From: Cryptomeria japonica | Taxonomy: Eukaryota > Streptophyta > Pinopsida > Cupressales > Cupressaceae | Reading direction: 5' to 3' | Length of the DNA stretch: 64,000 bases | NCBI RefSeq assembly: GCF_030272615.1 | Contig: NC_081415.1 | Span: 511,257,873 to 511,321,872 of the forward strand | Part shown: piece by piece, positions 48,615 through 59,837 of the stretch | Numbering within the stretch: position 1 is the stretch's first letter | How the letters are laid out: each line of letters starts with the position of its first letter | Notes under the pieces: generated by a model | What the model saw: the letters and a program-made list of their open reading frames with translations, nothing else | What the model was told of the DNA's origin: nothing | Database searches by the model: none | Position numbers and translations under genes: made by a program

Positions 48615-51600
48615 CACCATAATGATCTCGAAGTTCACCCCTAAAGGGCTACATCTCCGGGTCTGCTCAACTGCAAGACCCCTCTGATAATTAATAAAGT
48701 TAAGAATACAAAAGGTTACACCATTACAATCCTGCCATCAAGGCGAAACATAAGCAATATTCAAACGACCGCATCGGTCAATTAATACATAAACGATCCC
48801 AAAAAAGAACAAGATCCAGCTGAGCAAAATCAAGCTAATACAAAGCTCCAGAAGAGCATCCATAAAACTGAGCCATCACCACCCAAGGACTAACATGAAA
48901 CCGATACTCACAAGGGCAGAGACAAAAGGATGACCCACAAAGGTACTCCTAACAGGACAAAATGACAACACACTAGCGAACGCAGGGACAAGTGTCATCA
49001 CACAACCTGGTATGGATACCATGGCAAGTCTTCATAGGTCCCGGCCCCATACACTGGGTCACCCTGGCAACCTAATCCGAGCTTCCGGCCCATCCAAGCC
49101 TCATGTGGACCCACACATCCTCTCGTGAAGACAAGGATGGTGGTTTGCCATTTCAGGCCTTCTCACAGCATGTCGAACCTATGATAGCACTCGTCCCACG
49201 TGTGAGGCACAATTATCTTACTTAGAGATTACTTTCTAATCTACTTAAAGGTTATCACTTATTAGACTCACTTTCGATGGGTTACCCAGCAGCCACTTTG
49301 GGCGCGGCCCCCAATCGAAAGCCACTTTCCCATACGACACTAGACTAAACTCAGACGAACTCAAAACCAGGGAATACACATGGTCAGACGAACGGAGTTC
49401 AAGAAGAAGAGGACAACCATTTGGTCAAACACGACTCAAAGATGAACACTTACTGACGGTACTCTAACTAGAGACCTGACAAACTAAGGTCAACCATGAA
49501 TCATCATTCGACTCACACAAAGAGGATATGACCAACTACAACGACACCACAAAACAACAGTCAACTCAAAACAGAGGACTGAAACAGGTACCCCAAATCA
49601 TTCCATACGACAGGGTCCTACCAAACAAAGCAAAACTTGCCATTTCATAAGAAAAAGCGAATACAGCAATTAAACTCGCATAGGCAATAATCCAACAGAT
49701 ACAATCTTTCCGAATTGATCTAAACATTAAAAGTCGATCAGGTTTTCTACAAGATCTAAATCCGATTACAGTTATCTACCTCATCTAGGGATAAGTTGTT
49801 CTTGGTTTTCTAACTCTCTAAGGTTCAAAGCATCGAACAGACATATAAAGCCATAATGAGTTCTTTAAACCAATTCATATTAATTAAACTCAGACAACCA
49901 TTAATCAAATAAATAAGATATTTAATCTCCAACAAAACATCATTAACATACTGGTCTAAAACCGAACTCTACAGTTTCGTATTATTTCTCAAGCCCAAAT
50001 GCATAATACGGGTCACGGAAATATAATTATAAAAAGAGGATCTAAAAGAAGATAATCATTTCCAAAAGCATATCGTTTCAATTCAAATACCCAACGATGA
50101 ATATTTCACTTACTTCTCAATTACTCAAATGATATGTTCTACGATAATTTTTAACATCATCAATTAGTAACTACATCGTATTTCAATGATTTTCCAATAA
50201 CATATTATTCTCTATTATTTTTAAACAATACTACCTCAATTAGCCAAATGCTCTAATCAGCTAGAAGGTAAGATCTAGATTTATTAATCCAAGATCAATC
50301 AGAATATAATCAATAATATTCAATTGCGAAATTACAGTTGTAGAACTTAATTAGAAGGGGGCATAAGTCAGGAAATGAAATTGAATATTTAATTCACCTA
50401 TAACTCCATTATAAAATTAATCAATATCCCATTTAACATTATCAAAATTAACGCCACCTTAATCATAATTAAGAAACTAAATTCCACTTAAAAATAAAAT
50501 GATATTTAAAATATTATAAGCATTTTTTTTTGAATAATAAAAAAAAAATGCATTAAAAAAAAACCATTTTTAAAAACTATGATTTAAAACAAAAAGACAC
50601 ATTTCAACAAAGAGGCGAGGGTGGGGCCCACCTCCCAACTGGGATGGCTGGGCGCCCAAGCCCTAACCGCAGGCGCGGGTTTGCACGGGCGGCGCCACGG
50701 TGGTGCCCGCAGGTCCCGCGACGCCCTGCGGCCACCGCGGTCCCTGTGGCCACCAACGTGGGCCGCAGCCGCAGTGTATGGTGAGAAAGAGCAAGTAAAA
50801 ACGCACGGGGAAGCCTGAGGAAAGGGGGGATGAGCGGGGGAGGGGAGGAGGAGCGGGTGGAGCTCCGCTCCCTGCCCTCCAACCCCAAACCAAGGGTTTT
50901 TAAAAAAAAACATACGCCCAGACCCGATTCGAACAAAAACGCACAGTTCGATAAAAATTTATATATATATATATATATTTTCTTTCTTTAAAACACAGTT
51001 CGGTATTAACACAAACAATAAACCCAACTCAAATATGGATTAAAAAAAATTTCGGTTTGAATAAGATTCGATTTCAATGAATATATTTTGGTATGAAGTT
51101 TGTTGATGGTATTCATCCATTCCAAACACAAAAAGGGGTTTACAAACACCCAAACAGCAATGAGGAATAACACACCTCAATTAAAATTTCCAGCCAAACT
51201 CATAATGGACAATCAAATTGTTTTCTTGAAGATCATAAGCAATAAGCATGGATCAAAACCCATATGTCCAAAATCAAGACTAAAATTCAATCTTTACAAT
51301 TTAGATCCTACCTGATCTCGCGTTTCTGGCCAGATCTGCTGAGGAGTCCCAATCTCCAGCTACCAAAACCCTCCTTCTCCATCCAAAATCCCCAAATTTC
51401 ATCTCCAAAATTTCTTTCCAACCAAAATTTTCCAAAAAATGTCCATTCCCTCAAAATTTCCCCAAATTTTGGGTTATATGGAAGAGTTGACCAAAATTCC
51501 ATTTTTGGAATTAAAATTCTTATTTACAAATAATTCTCAACATTTAATCCTTTTCTAATTATCACAACAAATTAACTTGCTTTTCAAATCCAAAATCGAT

Positions 51601-52337
51601 TTCTCATTCAACTGAAATTTAATCTTTCTAATTTCAAAAGCCAACAGAATACAATCAATCTATTGTGATAAAATACAAAACTTTCTTTTTCAACAGCATA
51701 TTCAAAATGCATTTAATATTCCAAATCAGTCATTTAATCGAACTTACTCCTAATTTAAAACGAGCAATCCAATATCAACGAAAATCGCATAACGAAATCC
51801 CGATTAATTTAGTCCATTAATCTCTAATGCACAATTACATATTTAATCAAAATAATTACTAAGGACTAATTAATCAATTTAACCAAACACACCAAGCATG
51901 CAAATCGAGAAAGTCAACCAAATGGACGACTCGCCAACCCAAACAAAAAGGGAACACCGACGACGACTGGCGATGCTCACTTGAGCATGACTAAGGTCAA
52001 CTAGGGTCTTACGACCACCTAATCCAACTCTAAGGATAAAAGAGGTACACTCAAACCTGCAAAACCAGGTGAAGACGAACCTCGCACTCATGCGGTGTTG
52101 TACCTAAAATTTCCTGCAACCAAGAGTCATACATGCATACATATATAAAATTTAATGAAAGCGTTAGCCCGATATTAATACCACAAAATAGGAACACTAA
52201 ACAACTTGCATACAGCTAGTGTGAAAACCACATCAACAGCTATGCGTTAAATCAAACATCTGACTATAATCATTATATTAAGATAACTAACCAAGATTTA
52301 ACCAAGATTAGGAATTGATTAGGGCAGGGGTACTACA
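48615..52337 (-). repeat. LARD-B 5' LTR, second segment
   Basis: The LTR resumes after the second CATAA and runs to GGGGTACTACA at 52337. It is collinear with 28400-32125. Its GC-rich block is at about 50615-50900. Confidence 0.9.
50615..50900. other. GC-rich block of the LARD-B 5' LTR
   Basis: The counterpart of 30400-30690, differing mainly by transitions at CG sites. The neighbouring TATATATA run (about 50960-50978) is a few units longer than in the partner LTR. Confidence 0.6.
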
Positions 52338-53640
52338 GTAGACATGAGTTTTCCATAATTTTTGAAGATGTATTTGATTGTTTTTCAAATTAATTATTAT
52401 TTTTTATATGAAAATAAGTATGATTATGATAATTTTAATATTAAAAAAATTAAAAGTGAAAATAAGATGTTTCCTGTACTTTTTACATTATTTAGCCTTA
52501 AACTACTTTTGAATCATAATAATTGTCTATTATAGATTTGACATGATCCTACACAATACATTTTAATGATTGCTAGATGTATTATAACAATTTTTGGAAT
52601 GCTTTTAAATATACAATATATTCTTATAGTCATTGTAGACAAATAAAAATTTCCATTAAAAAGTGTCATCTTATCAAAATCTCAGTTTGTAATCATCATC
52701 AAGGTGGATCCGTTCTTTAATAATCCTATTTTCCATTATAATATCCATGGCATCCATTATTTTATAATATTTAAAATATTATTATATCTCATCATTATTC
52801 ATTTAAATCCTTATATTCTTGATTATTCTCCATTAATTCATTTAATCCATTAATATATTATATTATTATAACCATTTTCCAAATCTCTTGCATACCAAAT
52901 GCATCTTCTATTTATCTTGTTTCACTCCCACCTATTACACTCACCTAAGGAATATGGGATAAATGCTTACACCTCCAAACCAATATTTATCCCAAATTTA
53001 TCCTACAACTTGGATCCACCTAGAGAACTTCTATTTAAGCTCATCCCCTCTCTCATTTCAGGCTATCTAGAAATCTAGAAATCTAGCAATTGAGTTTACT
53101 TTTGTACTCTAACATTAGAACTATCTTGTACTTTGTTTTTCTAACTTTTTGCATTCATAATATTTCAAATTTCCATTTCCTCATAGCCTTTGTGCATGCT
53201 TCTGAGACCAATATTGTCACAAAACACAAATCTTGAGGAATAGGAGTGTAATGGAGTAGGTTTTGTAGCATGCATGTGTGTTTTGGTAGGAAAAATTCAT
53301 TGTTGGATGTTGGAAGAAGATAAATCCATGATTTAGTTTCCTATTTCCTTCATCTTTAGTCTTTAATTAGAATATTATATTGCATATTATGCAAATTGAT
53401 TTTTTTAAAATTTCTTTTGTTAAAGTGCTATTTTTAATATTAGAAAGAATTTGGATTTGAAAAACTAGGTTATGTTATATGAATGTCTAAAATGGGTCAA
53501 TATCAAGGAATATGCAACATTTGGCAAATGTTGAGATTGCTTTTGGGGGTAATTCATTGATTGGTTTTATTGATAAGATTTGGTTTGTGTGTTAAATAGA
53601 TCAAATCACATTCCAACTATATGTTTAATATATATATTAA
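52338..53640. repeat. Dispersed repeat R1, copy 2, right part
   Basis: Continues R1 from the second GTAGA, collinear with about 5203-6135 of copy 1. It lacks the SINE of copy 1 and carries a separate insertion at about 52634-53360. Confidence 0.8.
52634..53360 (+). mobile_element. Insertion resembling a solo LTR
   Basis: About 0.7 kb absent from R1 copy 1. It starts TGTAGACAAATAAAAATTTCC, a beginning often seen in Ty3/gypsy LTRs, and holds a TATA-like CTATTTAAGC at about 53031 followed by a C/T-rich stretch and two extra copies of a TCTAGAAA word. A clean CA end and target duplication could not be fixed, so solo LTR is a guess. Confidence 0.4.
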
Positions 53641-56600
53641 AAGTGGTAGAAAAAAGTGTCTAGTTGGTCTCAAGCAAAAGTTTATTATGTGTTCCATTGG
53701 TAGTAATTATTATTTGACATATGTATTAAAGTTTAGGGAATCATTTTTTCTTACTTTATTTGTTTATGTAAAATAACATAATTTCTATATTGTTTTATAT
53801 GTTAACCTAATATAATTAAATGATAATATTTAGCAAACAAGAAATTTAAGGTGTCATCATGTTCTAATATATGCCATATTGTTTATGGTTAGCACCTTAA
53901 TATTTTAGTTAAATTGACCTTTAGATGTAACTTTCTATTTTTCATTCATGTATTTCTATGATAATGAAGTTTTCATTTACAATTTTTACTGAATTTAATT
54001 TCAATTGAATAAATAATTTTAAAAAATCCATTCAATTGACTTAAATTGTGACACAACTCCTAACTTTTGCTAATTAATTTGAAATGGAATATATAACTAT
54101 AATTTAATACATATATTATGTAAAATTTATACATTATAAAACATATTATAATATTTCAAAAATAATTTGATGCAAACATTTATTTGAATAAGTCACGCAA
54201 TTCGTCTATACAATAAATCAAACCTAAGAGACTTTCCTAGAATATTATAAAGTGGGACAAAATTTGTAACAATTGTGTCCTTTGAAATTGACGAAAACAA
54301 CACAAGTTATTGTTCAAGGTAGCTTGTAAGTTTGAATTAAATTGAAATGATGGAGAAATGGTAGGGTAAGGATACTAGTAGCTATTATACCTAGCTTCAC
54401 GCACCCACAAATCCTAAATTGTACATCATATTTCAATATTTTTATTTTTAATTGTGTCTATAGGCGACTTAACTAGTTATAGCTGTTGTTTTGTCTTCAA
54501 GGTAGTAATAATTTACACTATTAGATCTATTATGCATGTAAGGGAAAAAAAGTAGTCATTTCAAAATGTCACTTAATACCTACTTAAAGGTAAATTTATG
54601 ATCCGGTGTGATGGTTATTTATTTTGTTGGCTCTATATTGTACAGATGTGATTTTTGGTTTGTTTTCCTTTGGAATTGATTCTTTATGTTGTGTGGATTT
54701 TGGAGTGTTTGGGATTTTCATGTGTGTTCTCAGTTTAGATGGTTCATGATTTGGAACTTCACAAATATATATTTTGTTTGTCCGTAAGTGTTCTTGAGCT
54801 CTGGTGATGAAATAATGATGATTCTAGTTATCTTATTTGTTGTGGTGATTCCAGAGGAATTCATGTTTCTTGGTGATCGTCTTTTTACCAAAATTTTATC
54901 ACACCTAAAATTTTGGTGACCTATTACAGGTCTTATGTATTGCAGATAAAAGGTACACAAAATTCTTTCAAAAATTTCATTTATATAAATAAATATGTAT
55001 GCCATACAAGTATCTTATTTCCAATGTGCAATGCTTGAATCAAGAAAGATATACATGAATAAAACATCTGCATGTTATATATTTTTATTTATAAAAAATA
55101 AAATATTTACAAGATCCCACACAAGTCGTGGGAGTAGCTAACAAAAGATCACACTGATCATAGAAATACAAACACAAAAGAAACAAAAGAATGTATGTAA
55201 AAGGGAAAGAAAGAACCCATCGTTGCTTGGATAGGTTGATGACTTCTGAAGAAGAGTATTCTAATCAACTTTGTTGATTAGAGAACCTCTCTGTCCACTC
55301 CATAAGATGAGCTCAAACATAGAGATAAATGGTTTTGTCAGAGCTCTAGGTCATTCCTTTCACTCCTACATGCACAATGCTACTCCTAGTGTTCCTACAC
55401 TGCTATATCAAAAAATCAAGTCAAATGAATGTAGAAAAAATGCCATGAGATATCACCAAGAACCATGTTTTTATCTAACTTGTTTTCTTCATGTGCAGAT
55501 ATAGGTTTTCATTTTAGAAATATCATGTATGTGGGTTAAAATGGGCTCTCACAAGGGTAGAGCTCAACATAAAAGTTATCAGTCATGAGAAGACTCTAAG
55601 ATCATCTTAAACAAGGAATACAATTATATCCACGGTCCTATGTATTGTCACTCAATGATAGTAAAATTTGTCATTCAATGAGAGTACATACAACAATGAA
55701 TAAGACTACATTTGATATCCAATGAGTAACTAAAACCATCACAAAAGTGTGCAAAGAATAGCTACAACATAAGAATCCTAAGGCTAAGAAGAATGACAGG
55801 GTAGGTCATCAAAGATTCTAATAACGACTCATGAAGAATAGGTGGGATCAAGAATCAATAAGGAGGTTGTGAAAAGTTGATACTATCAGTACACAATGAT
55901 ATACCAAGAACAAATCATTCAAAACACCTTAGCATGTTCATAATAGGGACAAATGATACATCTACAATCAACAGTCTTTGCCTCAAATAAATGAATATAA
56001 ATGAGCATCATTATCAAAGATCATTGTAACAATTAAAACAACATATTCATTAGAAATTAGAAGATAACTTATGTGTAGTGCAGTTACAAAGGCAATAAGT
56101 TGCAATCTACTGTTAAACATTGTACAACCAAAGTTATTTCCCTCATAGCATAGAAATCAAGGAAAGTGAATGTTAAAAATATGAAGAAAGTCAAAGGAAG
56201 TGATATACTACACAAAGAAGGGTAAGTGCACAAATATGGTGGTCACAAAGGGGGGTATAAGTGGACACTTTTTTTTTCTGAAATCAGGTGAACCTAAACT
56301 TGGAGGCAAAATTTGAAAGTCATCCACTCAAGATATGAAGATAATCAAACAATGAATATTGTAGTACTCTCAATCTAGTTTCCAAAATACTAAACTTTTT
56401 CAAAATTGGATAATATTAAGGGGGTCAAATCCTTCGCACATGAAAAACTGACCTTGATTTTTTCTGAAAAACATAACACAGTGTCTGACATGTGCATCAA
56501 AAAAAATCATAGTTAGAATTAGTATTTTTGCAAATCCTTTTGCAGAAAGATAGTTAAGAGTGAGCACCAGAAGATGTGTATTGTTTTGTAATTTTTTGTT

Positions 56601-57170
56601 GATTATTTTGTTTTTTATGATTTTTCCAATCGAGCACATCCTGAAAATTAGGTACCTATTCGAGCGCGTAGCATAAGTTGCACTAAACAAATCAAAAATA
56701 CAATTTTTTTTTTAATTGTAAAGAATCAAGTGCACTACAATAATATATAATTTTTTTAAAATTTGGATAAGTATATGAAAATTTATTCAAAAAATGGTGC
56801 ACCTATGTCTGTGAGAACTATGGAGACATTGGTAAAAGAAATTAAATAATGAAATGTTATTGTTATTCAAATTGAAAAAAAATTATATGGTTAGAAAGCT
56901 CAGAAGATGGGTGAAAATATGGTGGCAATTTTAGAAATACCCACTTGATGAAGTGTAAACCTGATGATGAAAAAGTCGATAAACCAAACTAATAAAATAA
57001 AACACGTCAAAAATGAGAGAAATGGAGGGAAATCAAACTTGCAAACCATAGCTTTGTCATCCAAGCCTATTTCCAAGCCCAAATAGTCAAAAGCACGTAC
57101 GGGGTACTACAAGTTTAAAAAGCACATACAGGGTACTTATGGTGTAAGCAGCGCATATGGGCTTGTTTTC
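53641..57170. other. AT-rich intergenic DNA, nothing recognised
   Basis: All frames are short and lack known motifs, on both strands. I see no LTR pair, tRNA or tandem array. Near 57100-57150 the words AGCACGTACGGGGTACT, AGCACATACAGGGTACT and GCGCATATGGG occur close together and resemble the motif cluster at 58.8 kb. The region is probably decayed transposon sequence. Confidence 0.4.
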
Positions 57171-57179
57171 CTATAAATA

Positions 57180-57355
57180 TCAAATACATGCTATTGTATA
57201 ATATGATATTTTATATATAATATATGTATATACATATAATATATGTAATATATAATATGTGTATAATATGATATCATATATATAATATGTGTATATATAT
57301 ATAATATATAGTATATGTAATATATATAATATATTAAACATATATATACACATGT
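57180..57355. repeat. AT-rich microsatellite
   Basis: Mostly ATATA, TATAATATATG and GTGTATA words, able to pair with themselves over long stretches. It directly precedes the CT tract. Confidence 0.8.
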
Positions 57356-57393
57356 AAGTGTATTGTCTCCCCCTCTCAAACACATATAAGGTG

Positions 57394-57394
<1 letters not shown>

Positions 57395-57487
<93 letters not shown>
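57395..57487. repeat. (CT)n microsatellite, about 46 units
   Basis: An uninterrupted 93-nt CT dinucleotide run. It gives false Ser-Leu and Arg-Glu reading frames on the two strands. Confidence 0.97.
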
Positions 57488-57490
<3 letters not shown>

Positions 57491-57650
57491 TCCTCCATAC
57501 CCCATCCCTCTCTCTCTCCCTTGCTCTCTCCCCTTCTCCCTTACTCCATACCCCATCCCTCCCTCTCTCTCTCGCTCTCTCCCCTTCTCCCTTCATCCAT
57601 ACCCCATCCCTCTTTCTCTTCTTCTCTCCCTCCCTCCCTCCATACCCCAG
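57488..57650. repeat. Pyrimidine-rich minisatellite, about 3 units of roughly 51 bp
   Basis: The phrase CCATACCCCATCCCTC recurs at about 57496, 57546 and 57597, each followed by CTCTC and CCTTCTCCCTT. It prolongs the pure pyrimidine strand of the CT tract. Confidence 0.8.
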
Positions 57651-58800
57651 TGCAACTGTGTCTACACTTCTATAGAAGTAAGTGAATTTATTATTGTCTA
57701 CAACTTCCTATTTGATTTTGATCATGTATGCTCTCCTAAAAAAATTGACTGATGGATTTGTGTGTGTATATTGAATAGGAGGAATAGGGTTTGAAATTGA
57801 AACATGTGTGTATTACTGTGACAAACAAGGAAACTTGCAGCAATATTCTTCTTGAATGTGTTTTTAATGAGTAGAAGAAATGTGGAAAATAGTGTCAACA
57901 AAGCAACATGATGAGTCAGAGTACCTGCAATATGTTTTTCAAAAGGAAACAATAGGTAGGAAGAGAAAGAGGGAGAGTAACACAGATGATGTCTTGTAGA
58001 ATGATAGTGGTGCATATGCAAGAGTTCCCATGTTAGACAATGCTTGTCACCTAAAGAAATTAAAGTTTGTTGTATGCATGGCAGTGGCAGTTGTGTGTGG
58101 GAAGAGCGGGTCATTGAAACTTAAAATGCAAAAAATGCAGTCCCAAAGAGGCTTGTTCACACACCCACAAGAATTCTTGGTGCAAGTTATGGAGTCATGA
58201 AGAATGACTCAACTTCCCAAGGCTGGTTCCATGGTTCTCTATCTCACAAGGTCCCTCAAGCCAATTTCTTTGCTCTCAGATCACTGAGCAAAGTGGCTTA
58301 GGGATGACGAATGCAAGAATGAGCGATGCTTATGATTGATTTAAATTATGAAATGCATCCTATCCATTCATGATCCTACAAATGCAATAAACTAGATTAT
58401 AAGATGACAAGATTAGTAACAATATTATCCTAACATGATATACTAGTTAATAATTTAAGCTAGTGACAAAGGAAATAGTCTAAAGTGCTTATTAGATTAA
58501 TTCCTATTACAAAGAGAAGCTAGATGTGTTAATAAAATTGAGCATAAATGATATACTAAAAGCTTGCATGGATCCTTAAAATGGAGGAATGAGAGCTCTA
58601 TTTATAGTGATAATAGGGCAATGGATGGTCAAGGTTGAAGGATTTAATCAACCTCTCATTGATTTGAGCACATGTGGAGGTATCAGAGGCTCGTCGCATA
58701 TGGAACACTAGTAAGTCAACCTTTTTGACCCTTTTTGGATTTTTCATTTTGTCATTTTTTATCATGTTTTTAATTTGTCACGCGGATTTTACGTTTTAGA
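57651..58800. other. Unassigned sequence
   Basis: A 130-residue minus-strand frame at 57722-58114 has no recognisable motif. At about 58590-58604 the words GAGCTCTATTTATAG suggest a TATA element of a buried LTR, but no LTR boundaries could be set. Confidence 0.35.
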
Positions 58801-58814
58801 GTGTCGGGGTCAAA

Positions 58815-59205
58815 GTGTAGCACATATGATAGGTTTCGTAGTGCGTAGGTTTCAATGAAATAGGGTAGCATTCAAAAAGTTTAGGGTAGCACATCAGTAG
58901 ATTAGGATAGGACTTAGGATTAGGTTTACACACTAAGGTCACAAGGTAGCGCAGGGGGAAAATGGGTAGCACGTAGTTATACCCTAGTACACCAGGGAAA
59001 GTTTATAGCGCAAGAGCCAAGTAGGATAGTGCATAGGGTAGTTTTCGTGCTTGGGGTAGGTTAGGTGGCACAAAAATACAATAGGATAGCACATAGGTGT
59101 CGACTAGCGTATAGCATGGATTGGGTAGCACTTTGAGAGGACAAGGTAGCGCATAGTAAACATTTTAGCACGTAGACAAGATTGTTTAGTGCATGGGGAA
59201 ATTTT
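58815..59205. repeat. Cluster of about a dozen TAGCRCAT-like motifs
   Basis: Degenerate copies of RGGTAGCRCATAGGG recur every 25-50 bp without strict periodicity. Examples are GGGTAGCACATCAG, AAGGTAGCGCAGG, GGGTAGCACGTAG, GGATAGTGCATAGG, GGATAGCACATAGG and AAGGTAGCGCATAG. They are all in one orientation. Confidence 0.6.
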
Positions 59206-59454
59206 TTTGGTAAAGGGTGGTTTTTGGATGAAGAAAATTTGTAGTGGTGATGCTAGTTCTGCCGAGATAGGTGCAAATTGTCAATCTATGTGCCTGCTAT
59301 CTTTGTTTTGACAAGTTTTGTCCAATAGGAGTTTTGATATAACTTGATTTGATTTACAATGTTTCAAGTTAATATTGATTCGATGCTGATTTGATATGAT
59401 GTGGTTTTTGATAGGGATGGTGGATATGAACTTGATTTGATATGAATTGTTTCA

Positions 59455-59640
59455 AGTTGATATATATGTTGAACTTGAGTTGTTTTACAAGCTGCAATGA
59501 TTGTGGATCTTGAGTTGTGTTACAAATTGATATGGATGTGAAACTTGGGTTGTGTTACAAGCTACAATGAATGTGAAACTTGATTTATGTAAAAAGCTGA
59601 TATGAATGTGAAACTTGAGTTGTGTTACAATCTAATATGA
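59455..59640 (+). repeat. Degenerate 35-bp minisatellite
   Basis: Five units anchored on AACTTGAGTTGTGTTACAA start at about 59472, 59508, 59542, 59577 and 59612, so spacing is 34-36 bp. Units alternate between GATATGAATGTG and TGCAATGATTGTG-type beginnings. Confidence 0.75.
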
Positions 59641-59837
59641 GTTGATATGAAAATGGATTGATATGATGTGGAACTTGATTAGATGTTCAAAGTTTCAAGT
59701 TTTGATATGAATTTGATTTTAATATCTATGTTTTGATGAGGAAACTGATATTGGACTTGTTTTGCTGCATGACAGAAGCGCATTAGAGTGGTTTAGTTGC
59801 GAGAGTGATTTCAAGACTGTGGTCATTGATACCATGA

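Larger units (their letters stand above)
27716..52337 (-). mobile_element. LARD-B, interrupted by LARD-C
   Basis: A 24,622-bp block flanked by GTAGA (27711-27715 and 52338-52342). Removing it joins R1 exactly as in copy 1, where the uninterrupted site reads GTAGACATGAG. Without LARD-C and its duplicated 5 bp, LARD-B is about 12.5 kb: 3' LTR (27716-32125), internal (32126-35817) and 5' LTR (35818-36506 plus 48615-52337). It has no coding capacity. The LTRs differ at roughly 2 percent of sites in a 250-bp sample. Confidence 0.9.

Noticed and set aside
57191-57596. Arg-Glu and Ser-Leu repeat proteins on opposite strands
   Set aside because: Direct translation of the (CT)n tract and AT microsatellite.
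57722-58114. 130-codon minus-strand frame
   Set aside because: Low complexity, no domain, no matching start context, and no second copy to test conservation.
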